Part shown: positions 1-6,447 of the stretch, piece by piece
Numbering within the stretch: the stretch's first letter is position 1
How the letters are laid out: each line of letters opens with the position of its first letter
Origin: an uncultured bacterium
GTDB lineage: Bacteria > Bacteroidota > Bacteroidia > Bacteroidales > Bacteroidaceae
Direction: 5' to 3'
Assembly (NCBI GenBank): GCA_905215575.1
Contig: CAJMQV010000087.1
Coordinates: 1 to 7,771, forward strand
Length of the DNA: 7,771 nucleotides
Translations under genes and position numbers: made by a program
Notes under the pieces: generated by a model
The model's input: the letters and a program-made list of their open reading frames with translations, nothing else
The model's database searches: none
Told to the model about the DNA's origin: nothing

Positions 1-1192
1 CCAGACGGTCGGCCAAAGGAGAGAGTGTAGTGCCCTGCAACAACAGCGAAAGCAGCGTAATGAAAAACACAATATTGAAAATCTGCCCGGCACCTTCCAC
101 CTCGGCTATAACCGGATAGGTAGCAAAGATAATCGGTACAGCTCCACGCAAACCTACCCACGAAATGAACACGCGCGACTTGAACGAGAAGTTCCGGAAC
201 GGCAACAGACTGATAAACACACTGAGCGGACGACCTAACAGCATCATAAACAAGGCGATGAGCAAAGCCACATCGGCCACCTGCCATAATTCGTGAGGAT
301 TAACCAGCAATCCTAAAGTGAGGAACAACACAATCTGACCAAACCAGGTAAGCCCATCCAGAAAATTGCTGACTTCCTTTCGGTAAGGTATCTTGGCATT
401 TCCCAACACGATTCCGGCAACATATACCGCCAGATAAGCATTTCCGTGAATCAGGTCGGTAACGGTAAACAGAAAGAATATCAGACTTAAAATCAGAATG
501 GAATATAAAGCCGAATTGACCAGACTGATTTTATTAAGCAGCCACACACCGAAACGACCTATGGAATATCCGGCCAAAGCTCCTAAGAAGAACTGCAAAA
601 AGAAATCTTTCAGAATATCCATGGCCGAGGCTCCGGACAGGGTAACAACCTGAATAAGCACAATCGTAAGCATGTAGGCCATAGGGTCGTTGCTTCCACT
701 CTCCAACTCCAGCATCGGGCGAAGATTTTCTTTGAGATTCATATTCTTGGAGCGCAACAGATTAAATACAGAGGCAGAATCTGTAGACGACATGGTGGCC
801 GCTAAAAGGAAGGAAACCCACAGGGACAAATGAATGTCTGCACGGGTATATCCGGAAATATAATAAATAAACAACCCCGTAAACAAGGTCGTCAGCAACA
901 CGCCTACGGTAGAAAGCGAGATGCCGGGGAACAAAACCGGCCGGATTTCCCGATAGCGGGTATCCATTCCCCCTGAAAAAAGAATTAGGCAAAGCGCTAT
1001 CATACCGATAAACTGGGCATCGGACGCACTATTGAACTGAACTCCCAACCCGTCGCTGCCAAAAAGCATACCGACTCCTAAAAACAACAGCAACACGGGA
1101 ATGCCGAAACGGAAACTGCTTCGGGTAAATAATATGCTGACAAATACCAGCACCGAACCAATCAAAAGAATGTTTTCTGATGTAAAAGTCAT
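1..1192 (-). CDS. Potassium(sodium)/proton antiporter, CPA1 family, NhaP2/CvrA type (3' end outside window)
   Basis: Inner-membrane antiporter expected to exchange K+ or Na+ for protons, serving cation and pH balance. The frame is open from the ATG at 1192 to the left edge, giving 397 residues without a stop. Hydrophobic segments alternate along its whole length (roughly 10-12 helices). CPA1/NhaP hallmarks are visible: a GSDGLG stretch near residues 45-50, SSTDSASVF at 135-143 with Asp138, the ESGSNDPMAYML stretch at 164-175 whose Asn168-Asp169 pair matches the ion-binding ND of this family, and SWVGLRGAVPI at 344-354. NhaP2-type proteins usually continue with a cytosolic TrkA-C (RCK_C) domain, which would lie beyond base 1, so the subtype rests on the membrane part alone. 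The gene is divergent from the GH25 gene. A strong Shine-Dalgarno site is absent; the leader just before the ATG is A-rich. Family is well supported; whether K+ or Na+ is carried cannot be told from sequence. Confidence 0.9.
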   Translation of the reverse strand, partial: MTFTSENILLIGSVLVFVSILFTRSSFRFGIPVLLLFLGVGMLFGSDGLGVQFNSASDAQFIGMIALCLILFSGGMDTRYREIRPVLFPGISLSTVGVLLTTLFTGLFIYYISGYTRADIHLSLWVSFLLAATMSSTDSASVFNLLRSKNMNLKENLRPMLELESGSNDPMAYMLTIVLIQVVTLSGASAMDILKDFFLQFFLGALAGYSIGRFGVWLLNKISLVNSALYSILILSLIFFLFTVTDLIHGNAYLAVYVAGIVLGNAKIPYRKEVSNFLDGLTWFGQIVLFLTLGLLVNPHELWQVADVALLIALFMMLLGRPLSVFISLLPFRNFSFKSRVFISWVGLRGAVPIIFATYPVIAEVEGAGQIFNIVFFITLLSLLLQGTTLSPLADRL

Positions 1193-1326
1193 ATTTTTTC
1201 AGTTAAAGTTAAGATTCTATGCAAGATAAGAAAAAAAACGGAGACACACAAGTTTAGCGCTCTTCAAAGTATAGCAAACAGATAATCTATAAACACATGC
1301 CATACCCAAACAAGCCGTTACAAAAG

Positions 1327-1350
1327 ATCATTTTTTAGAAAGAAAATGAT
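1327..1350. repeat. Inverted repeat (8-bp arms, 8-base spacer)
   Basis: ATCATTTT at 1327-1334 is repeated as its exact reverse complement AAAATGAT at 1343-1350 around the spacer TTAGAAAG. Inner and outer flanking bases allow one or two further wobble or A-T pairs. It lies about 135 bases before the antiporter start and about 90 bases before the GH25 promoter. It could be an operator or a weak hairpin in a long antiporter leader. Arms are AT-rich, so chance is a real alternative. Confidence 0.3.
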
Positions 1351-1390
1351 TTATTGTGCCCGATACTATAAAACAGGAAATATTCTTTGC

Positions 1391-1423
1391 GAAAGATAGT
1401 TAAGAAATGAATCTGCACTCAAA
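1391..1423 (-). promoter_or_regulatory. Candidate Bacteroidetes-type promoter for the antiporter gene
   Basis: Read on the minus strand, TTTG (1423-1420) is followed after 21 bases by TATCTTTC (1398-1391). This matches the TTTG/TAnnTTTG layout except for the last base of the -7 element. Transcription would begin near 1384 and leave a leader of about 190 bases that includes the inverted repeat at 1327-1350. No closer full match was found. An imperfect TATACTTTG (1273-1265) has the wrong inner spacing and no partner upstream. Confidence 0.25.
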
Positions 1424-1440
1424 GAAGTAAGGCTGAGGAT

Positions 1441-1471
1441 TTTGATAGAAAAAGTTTATTCCTTATTTTTG
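1441..1471 (+). promoter_or_regulatory. Bacteroidetes-type promoter of the GH25 gene
   Basis: TTTG at 1441-1444 (-33 element) is followed after 19 bases by TATTTTTG at 1464-1471, a full match to the TAnnTTTG -7 element used by the primary sigma factor of Bacteroidetes. Transcription would start near 1478, leaving an AT-rich leader of about 30 bases before the ATG at 1509. Both elements and the spacing agree, so this is the best-supported control site in the window. Confidence 0.7.
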
Positions 1472-1508
1472 TGTATTCCTATTTCGACAATAAAATAAAA
1501 ACCCGTTT

Positions 1509-2318
1509 ATGAAAAAATATTTCTTTTGCCTTCTATGTGCCACAATACTGATTCCAACACAAACAGTATACGGGTATCATAAAAAAGACAAGGACAAAAG
1601 ACACGAAGAAACTTATACGACACATCTTCCGGAACCAGATCAGTTAGCCCCTAAAACCAAAGGGGAAGAATTAGTTGCGCCCATTGAGGAAGTCAGAAGA
1701 CATGATTTAAAATGGGGCGACCATAAATATGGTATTGACGTGTCGCGCTATCAGAATCAGATAGACTGGGACGCAGTTGCCAAAGATCCGAATGCAAAAT
1801 ATGCTTATCTGAAAGCAACAGAAGGTGCCGGACTGGTTGACAAAACTTATGCCTACAATCTGAGCGAAGCACGAAGAGTTGGCATTAAGGTGGGTTGTTA
1901 TCACTTTTTCAGTCCTACAGCATCCATTGAGGACCAGTTCAATAATCTGACTTCAACCGTTGATTTATCAACACAGGATCTGATCCCAATCATCGATGTA
2001 GAGAACAGAGGACGCGGCTCCTTGGATGAATTCTGCAACCGCCTCAGAAAATTCCTGGTTAATGTGGAAAATCATTATAAGGTGAAGCCGATTATCTATA
2101 CTTCAAGCCACTTCTATAACAAGTATTTGAGAGGTAAATTCACGGAATACAAATACATGATAGCCCGTTATCATGATGAAGAACCGGTTTTGGCAGACAA
2201 TATTCAGTTCGTCATGTGGCAGTTTACTTCTGAAGGACGTATCTCGGGAATCAAGGGACCGGTAGACAGAAGCAAGTTTATGGATGGATATACCATGACC
2301 GACATCTTAATACGATAG
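1509..2318 (+). CDS. Secreted glycoside hydrolase family 25 (lysozyme-like) protein
   Basis: A 269-residue GH25-family protein, expected to cleave the MurNAc-GlcNAc bond of peptidoglycan as an N-acetylmuramidase outside the cytoplasm. Residues 1-22 form a signal peptide (MKK, hydrophobic core, VYG before the likely cut). Cys7 and Cys10 lie inside the core and do not make a convincing lipobox. Residues 23-68 are a charged linker without a recognised domain. The GH25 barrel runs from about 72 to 269: GIDVSRYQ at 75-82 with Asp77, LKATEG at 101-106 with Glu105, YHFFSP at 131-136, and the catalytic-type DVE at 163-165 (Asp163, Glu165), then WQFTSEG at 237-243 and Asp253 near the C-terminus. All usual acidic active-site residues are present, so it should be active. 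It is a single-gene unit with its own promoter at 1441-1471 and the terminator at 2345-2374. Its role in self-wall remodelling or in attacking other bacteria cannot be told apart here. Confidence 0.92.
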   Translation: MKKYFFCLLCATILIPTQTVYGYHKKDKDKRHEETYTTHLPEPDQLAPKTKGEELVAPIEEVRRHDLKWGDHKYGIDVSRYQNQIDWDAVAKDPNAKYAYLKATEGAGLVDKTYAYNLSEARRVGIKVGCYHFFSPTASIEDQFNNLTSTVDLSTQDLIPIIDVENRGRGSLDEFCNRLRKFLVNVENHYKVKPIIYTSSHFYNKYLRGKFTEYKYMIARYHDEEPVLADNIQFVMWQFTSEGRISGIKGPVDRSKFMDGYTMTDILIR

Positions 2319-2344
2319 CATAACAAGGATTATGATACAAAACT

Positions 2345-2374
2345 AAAAAAGCCAGCTTTGAAGCTGGCTTTTTT
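2345..2374. terminator. Bidirectional Rho-independent terminator between GH25 and the bat/PAP2 operon
   Basis: A GC-rich stem pairs GCCAGCT (2351-2357) with AGCTGGC (2362-2368) around the loop TTGA. Six A residues precede the stem (2345-2350) and six T residues follow it (2369-2374), so the RNA ends in a U tract whichever strand is read. It begins 26 bases after the GH25 stop and, on the minus strand, 28 bases after the PAP2 stop. It therefore most likely ends both convergent transcripts. Confidence 0.9.
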
Positions 2375-2402
2375 CTATTCTTGAAAAATTTCATCATCTG
2401 GA

Positions 2403-3098
2403 TTAGGCAAACATAACAGTTCCCTGAATCGCAGCATAGCAGAGCGTGAGATAAAATACAATCAAAAGTAAATGAACATCACTCTGCAAATACCCTGTTG
2501 AAGTATATTGCGATGATATATACGAACGGACATCTCCGTATTTTCGTTGAAATAATTGAGTGCAATACCACAACATGGCTCCTACCGCACTACCGGACAG
2601 GGCACCAGCCAGAATATCTCCCGGATAATGTACTCCCAGATAAATACGGGAATAAGAACAAAGAACTGCCCAAAGAAACATCGTGACCGTTAAAGCCCGA
2701 TTACGGATCAGCAAAGCCACGTAAACAAATACGGCAAAGGTATTGGCTGCATGACTGGAAATAAACCCATACAATCCTCCCCGATAATTATTCACCACAT
2801 CAACCTGATACATCAGTATCGGATCGTGTGTAGGGCGAAAACGCTTGAAATACGGCTTGCAGAAAGTCGATGCAAACTGATCTGCCAGAACGATGGACAA
2901 AGCTATCATCAGCACGATGAAAAGAACATTGCGCATGTTATTGTTCTTGATCAGCACATAAAACAACACAAGGGCCAATGGAATCCAAGTTCCGGTTCTG
3001 GTTACTGTCATCATAAAACCATCCCAAAACAAGGAATCGCTGCCATTGAGTTTCAATAGCAGCTCCTGGTCATATTGTATGAGTTGTTGTAAATCCAT
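2403..3098 (-). CDS. PAP2-superfamily membrane phosphatase
   Basis: A 231-residue polytopic membrane protein of the type 2 phosphatidic acid phosphatase family, which removes phosphate from lipid substrates such as phosphatidic acid, undecaprenyl pyrophosphate or lipid A. The three signature motifs are in order: K-x6-RP at residues 81-89 (Lys81, Arg88, Pro89), a variant of PSGH reading ISSH at 113-116 with His116 kept, and SR-x5-H-x3-D at 150-161 (Ser150, Arg151, His157, Asp161). About six hydrophobic helices lie near 32-50, 54-76, 108-131, 135-152, 160-180 and 206-228. The catalytic residues are intact, so activity is likely; the substrate is unknown. The start lies 2 bases after the batE stop, so it is the last gene of the bat operon and probably translationally coupled to batE. 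The transcript ends at the hairpin at 2345-2374. Confidence 0.9.
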   Translation of the reverse strand: MDLQQLIQYDQELLLKLNGSDSLFWDGFMMTVTRTGTWIPLALVLFYVLIKNNNMRNVLFIVLMIALSIVLADQFASTFCKPYFKRFRPTHDPILMYQVDVVNNYRGGLYGFISSHAANTFAVFVYVALLIRNRALTVTMFLWAVLCSYSRIYLGVHYPGDILAGALSGSAVGAMLWYCTQLFQRKYGDVRSYISSQYTSTGYLQSDVHLLLIVFYLTLCYAAIQGTVMFA

Positions 3099-3100
3099 AG

Positions 3101-3856
3101 TTAAATCCGTTCAATAGTTTTTACGGGCACCCAACCAACCTTTCCGTCGGCCAACTTGATTTCCTTCCAATCCTTCATCGTATCGTCTGTAATCTGCACC
3201 TTGGTTCCCTCATGAAGAACAAACAAATCTGTTCCAGAAGCACTCGGAGTGCTCTTTACGGTCAGTGATGAGGACATGACAATGGCATGTGTGCGCTGAA
3301 GCAATTTCAGCTGTTGCTGATAGGCAAATACATGAAAGAAGACAGCCAATACCAATGTACATACGGCTACCACAAAACCGATCTTGCGCCACAGCAAACG
3401 ATCCAAAAAGAAATAAAGTAACACAGAAACGACAAACAAGGCAAAACAAACAATCACCGCTCTGCCCCACTGATCTGCGCTACGCAAATCTACCAGCTGA
3501 TGAAACCAAGTGACAAAGAACATCTCACTTTCAGGTGTTATCTTATCTACAGTCTTGGTACGGGCCAACTGCAAATTAAAACGGATATCTTTATCGCCAG
3601 GCTCCAGCAAATAAGCTCTCTCATAAGACAAAATGGCATGAGCCATATCTCCGGAACGGTAATAGGCGTTGCCCAAATTATAATATACCGAAGCGGAAAC
3701 TCCAGACTCAAGCAACTTGTTGTAAAGAGTAATTGCCTGATCATAATGTTCCTGCGCATAGGCACTGTCGGCTTCAGCCTTTGTCTGTGCAGACACAGAA
3801 ACAAAAGCCAGCAGACAGGTCATTATAAGAAGCAGTTTTTTCATATAGCTCTTCAT
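3101..3856 (-). CDS. batE: BatE: TPR and SH3-like domain membrane protein
   Basis: A 251-residue aerotolerance-operon protein, expected to sit in the inner membrane and act as a scaffold in the Bat assembly. Residues 1-23 are a signal peptide (VSA before Gln24). TPR-like repeats span about 27-95, with the pattern YYNLGNAYYRSGD at 58-70 and the following AILSYERAYLLEP. Two membrane helices lie at about 131-151 and 159-178. The C-terminal 60 residues (about 190-251) look like a bacterial SH3 domain, with VKSTPS, DLFVLHEGTKV and a closing GWVP at 241-244. With a cleaved signal, both the TPR part and the SH3 part should face the periplasm. The start at 3856 is 3 bases after the batD stop; a second in-frame ATG at 3844 (residue 5) would also keep the signal peptide. 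The function of BatE is known only through the operon's reported link to oxygen tolerance. Confidence 0.9.
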   Translation of the reverse strand: MKSYMKKLLLIMTCLLAFVSVSAQTKAEADSAYAQEHYDQAITLYNKLLESGVSASVYYNLGNAYYRSGDMAHAILSYERAYLLEPGDKDIRFNLQLARTKTVDKITPESEMFFVTWFHQLVDLRSADQWGRAVIVCFALFVVSVLLYFFLDRLLWRKIGFVVAVCTLVLAVFFHVFAYQQQLKLLQRTHAIVMSSSLTVKSTPSASGTDLFVLHEGTKVQITDDTMKDWKEIKLADGKVGWVPVKTIERI

Positions 3857-3859
3857 TTC

Positions 3860-5677
3860 TTATTTCTTGATTACATTCTCCAATTCTGAAATAACAGCCA
3901 CAGCATCCTGATAGATCTTATCCATAGTGGCTTGTGGATCTCCCGGAGCGAAGCGTGCGAACTCGCAAGCATTGAGTGTGTCGTTGAAACGCACAGCAAG
4001 TGCTTCATCTACATTGTGCTCCATAAGGCGCTGCTGGATGTTCTCCTTATTCAGTTCCGCAACCGGAATGGTAAGCTTATCGCTCACATATCCCCAAAGC
4101 GCTTTCAGGACTTCTTCATAGAAAGAATCGGCCTGCTGTTTCTCCAACAACTTACGTGCCGCTTTCAAGCGCTTGGCTGCCACTGAATTCGCGCGTTTAC
4201 CCTTCATGCGGGCCACATTCTGACGATTCTTGCCCTGCACACGAAGATAAATACTGATCGCAACCAGAAGTATCAGCAATACTGCCAGGCTGGTCCAATA
4301 TGAAGCCGAACCGAAGAAAAGATCTTCCATCGGCTGCAGGTCTGCATCCCCAGACTTGATATAACGGATATCCGAGTTCAACAATTCAAGTTCCTTCTGG
4401 GCTGCTGCATCAGAAGCCGGACGGCTGCTACCTTGAGCTACCTTAATTTTATAAGGCTGCGTTTTTATTGTCTTATAACTCTTTGATTGAGGATCAAAAT
4501 AACAGAATTCCACAGCCGGGATTTCGTAATCGCCCTTGTAACGAGGTACCGCTATATATTCGAATACCTTGTTTCCGCTGACACCGTTACGTTCCAGACG
4601 TGTATTGTCGGTTACTTTCGGATCGTATGCCTCAAAGTCTTTCGGGAAATTGACTTTAGGAGCAGTCAGAAGCTTCATATTACCGGTTCCGCTTACAGTC
4701 AGTTTCAAAGTCAACGCATCGTTTGACTTAAGATCCTGTTCCGGAATCAAAGCACTTTCAATAGTAAACTGACCTACCGCACCCGAGAAATTAGCCGGAC
4801 GGTCTGGCAACGGATCAACCTGTATCTCCATACCCGGAGCAACAATCTTCTTCTTCACTTCTGTGGTCAAATCCGCTCCATTAAAGAAAGCGTCAATCGG
4901 ATCGATAGCGGCATTCTGCTGAACAACAAGTCCCTCAAATTCAACTGCCGGCACCTTGAGCTTTCCGGAGCGCTGCGGGAAAAGCAAATACTGCCTCCAA
5001 ACTACAGTACCGTAATTGCGTCCGTTGAAATGCTCCATAGTCATGCTTTTCTGCTGTGGCAAAGGAATCTCCTGAGTATGGAAACCGTCCAGATCGGGCA
5101 TATTTCCTGCCAACTGAGTCAGATTAACCAAAGAATAGACTTTATAGGTCAGCAAAATAGCTTCTTGCTCAAAAACTCTTTTCTTATTGGCTGTTACGGT
5201 AATGAACAAGTCCTTACCGGTGATTTGTGAACCGGACTGCTGAGTATGCATACGGTTGGCACTTCCTGAAGACTGAGCCTGTGATGTTGAAGCGTCTGCC
5301 TTCAAAACACGTAAACGCACACTGTTGGACTTGTATACCTGACCTTCGGAACGGATACTGGCTCCTGGAATGGTATAAGTACCCGGTTTCGTAGCACTCA
5401 AAATATAAGTAAAGGTTATGGAACTGCTCTGCGTTGTCTTTCCATTAACCATACTGAAACTTGACTCTACCGAACGGCTCGGTCCCATCAGTACATCGAA
5501 GCCATTGAACACAGGAGCCTTAAAATCAGAAACGTCCTGTGTATTGACCTTGAAAGACAAACGGAACTGCTCGCCCTCTACAACTGCTTCAGGAGCCGAC
5601 GTGGTAAAACGAACCTGTGCATTCAGCCCGACGACACAAAGTAGAAATATAAAAAATAAAAATTGTTTTCTAATCAT
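3860..5677 (-). CDS. batD: BatD: large exported membrane-anchored aerotolerance protein
   Basis: A 605-residue BatD-family protein. From the chosen start (ATG at 5677), residues 1-20 are a signal peptide ending LNA before Gln21. A long beta-rich periplasmic part follows (about 22-455), consistent with tandem immunoglobulin-like domains; a Ser/Gln/Thr-rich linker lies near 128-152. One membrane helix spans about 459-478, followed by a basic stretch rich in Arg and Lys and a mostly helical cytosolic domain of about 120 residues. The frame extends upstream to a GTG at 5716, but that start would overlap the batC stop and put 13 polar residues before the signal peptide. The ATG at 5677 has a purine-rich AGAAAGAAATA just before it and is preferred. 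It begins 32 bases after batC and ends 3 bases before batE. BatD probably contributes the main periplasmic platform of the Bat assembly; its exact role is not known. Confidence 0.93.
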   Translation of the reverse strand: MIRKQFLFFIFLLCVVGLNAQVRFTTSAPEAVVEGEQFRLSFKVNTQDVSDFKAPVFNGFDVLMGPSRSVESSFSMVNGKTTQSSSITFTYILSATKPGTYTIPGASIRSEGQVYKSNSVRLRVLKADASTSQAQSSGSANRMHTQQSGSQITGKDLFITVTANKKRVFEQEAILLTYKVYSLVNLTQLAGNMPDLDGFHTQEIPLPQQKSMTMEHFNGRNYGTVVWRQYLLFPQRSGKLKVPAVEFEGLVVQQNAAIDPIDAFFNGADLTTEVKKKIVAPGMEIQVDPLPDRPANFSGAVGQFTIESALIPEQDLKSNDALTLKLTVSGTGNMKLLTAPKVNFPKDFEAYDPKVTDNTRLERNGVSGNKVFEYIAVPRYKGDYEIPAVEFCYFDPQSKSYKTIKTQPYKIKVAQGSSRPASDAAAQKELELLNSDIRYIKSGDADLQPMEDLFFGSASYWTSLAVLLILLVAISIYLRVQGKNRQNVARMKGKRANSVAAKRLKAARKLLEKQQADSFYEEVLKALWGYVSDKLTIPVAELNKENIQQRLMEHNVDEALAVRFNDTLNACEFARFAPGDPQATMDKIYQDAVAVISELENVIKK

Positions 5678-5709
5678 TATTTCTTTCTGTTTTGACGGAT
5701 TATAGTTTT

Positions 5710-6447
5710 TTACCACTGTTTCTCAAGCCGCCTTTTCTGAGGCTGCGACATAGCTTTCTTAATCTTATCCTGAGTGGCTTTCTCTTCCTGCATGGCAGCA
5801 TTCAACAGCTGTTCCGCATTCTCTTTAGACATCTTATTTTGATTCTGCTGATCCTGCTTTCCTTTATTCTGATCTTTTTCGTCTTGCTTGTTCTGTTGTT
5901 GCTGCTTATCTTTCTTGTCACTCTTTTTATCTTCTTCCTTGTTTTGTCCGCTTCCGTTCTTATTCTCCTGATTGTTGTTCTGATCCTGCTGATCTTGCGG
6001 ATTCTTCTTCAGAAGGTACTGACATAACACAAGATTATAACGAGTGCCATCATCATCCGGACGGTTTCGCAAAGCATTCTTGTAACATTCTATGGCAGGA
6101 CCATATTGTTTCTGACTCTGCAAAATAACTCCCATATTGTGATAAATGGTAGCCAGACGGGATTTGTTTGTTTCCACCTTGACAGCCTTCTCGTATTCCT
6201 GCATGGCTTCTTTAGGTTTCTGCTGCCATAAAAGGGCATTACCTAAATTAAAATATCCCTGCGCAAAACGTGGTGCCAATTCAATTACCTTACGGTAGTC
6301 CACCTCAGACTTTGTATACAAGCTGTCACGGAACAAACGGTTTCCGCTTCGCATATAGTCCCGATAAGACTGAGCAGATACATAAGAAATCTGCATCAAT
6401 GCAAACAAGACCAAAATAATCCTATGACGTAAACTCCACATAATCAT
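5710..6447 (-). CDS. batC: BatC: TPR protein with a Q/N/K-rich tail
   Basis: A 245-residue BatC-family protein, expected to be exported and to mediate protein contacts in the Bat assembly. Residues 1-25 form a signal peptide (basic start, hydrophobic core, VSA before Gln26). Three TPR-like units span about 28-146, with YFNLGNALLWQQKPKEAMQE at 65-84, IYHNMGVILQSQKQYGPAIE at 101-120 and a final YNLVLCQYLL. Residues 150-205 are a tract of Gln, Asn, Lys, Asp and Glu, most likely disordered. A helical C-terminal piece follows, with ENAEQLLNAAMQEEKATQDK at 209-228, ending RRLEKQW. The start at 6447 overlaps the batB stop as ATGA, implying translational coupling; a second ATG two codons on (6441) is also possible. 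The frame opens further upstream to 6528, but that would overlap batB by 85 bases and place 27 hydrophilic residues before the signal peptide, so it is rejected. Confidence 0.9.
   Translation of the reverse strand: MIMWSLRHRIILVLFALMQISYVSAQSYRDYMRSGNRLFRDSLYTKSEVDYRKVIELAPRFAQGYFNLGNALLWQQKPKEAMQEYEKAVKVETNKSRLATIYHNMGVILQSQKQYGPAIECYKNALRNRPDDDGTRYNLVLCQYLLKKNPQDQQDQNNNQENKNGSGQNKEEDKKSDKKDKQQQQNKQDEKDQNKGKQDQQNQNKMSKENAEQLLNAAMQEEKATQDKIKKAMSQPQKRRLEKQW

Larger units (their letters stand above)
1193..1508. other. Divergent intergenic region
   Basis: This 316-base, AT-rich stretch separates the start codons of the antiporter (minus) and the GH25 gene (plus). It contains a good Bacteroidetes-type promoter for the GH25 gene at 1441-1471, a weaker candidate for the antiporter at 1391-1423 and an inverted repeat at 1327-1350. 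No RNA gene or convincing small protein gene was seen. A 7-codon frame at 1407-1430 has nothing to support it. Confidence 0.7.

Noticed and set aside
762..992. Minus-strand 76-codon frame
   Set aside because: It lies inside the antiporter gene in another frame, while the antiporter frame shows clear family motifs through this stretch.
1265..1273. Minus-strand TATACTTTG as a -7 element for the antiporter
   Set aside because: The spacing between TA and TTTG is three bases rather than two and no TTTG lies 19-21 bases upstream.
1407..1430. Seven-codon frame in the divergent intergenic region (MNLHSKK)
   Set aside because: Too short to support, lies upstream of the GH25 promoter elements and overlaps the candidate antiporter promoter; no leader-peptide features.
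5678..5716. GTG-initiated N-terminal extension of batD
   Set aside because: It overlaps the batC stop, puts polar residues before a clear signal peptide and uses a rarer start codon; the ATG at 5677 fits better.
5692..6027. Plus-strand 111-codon frame encoding a very hydrophobic, Leu/Ile-rich peptide
   Set aside because: It is the antisense of the Gln/Asn/Lys/Asp-rich tract of batC; the apparent membrane protein is a by-product of that codon composition.
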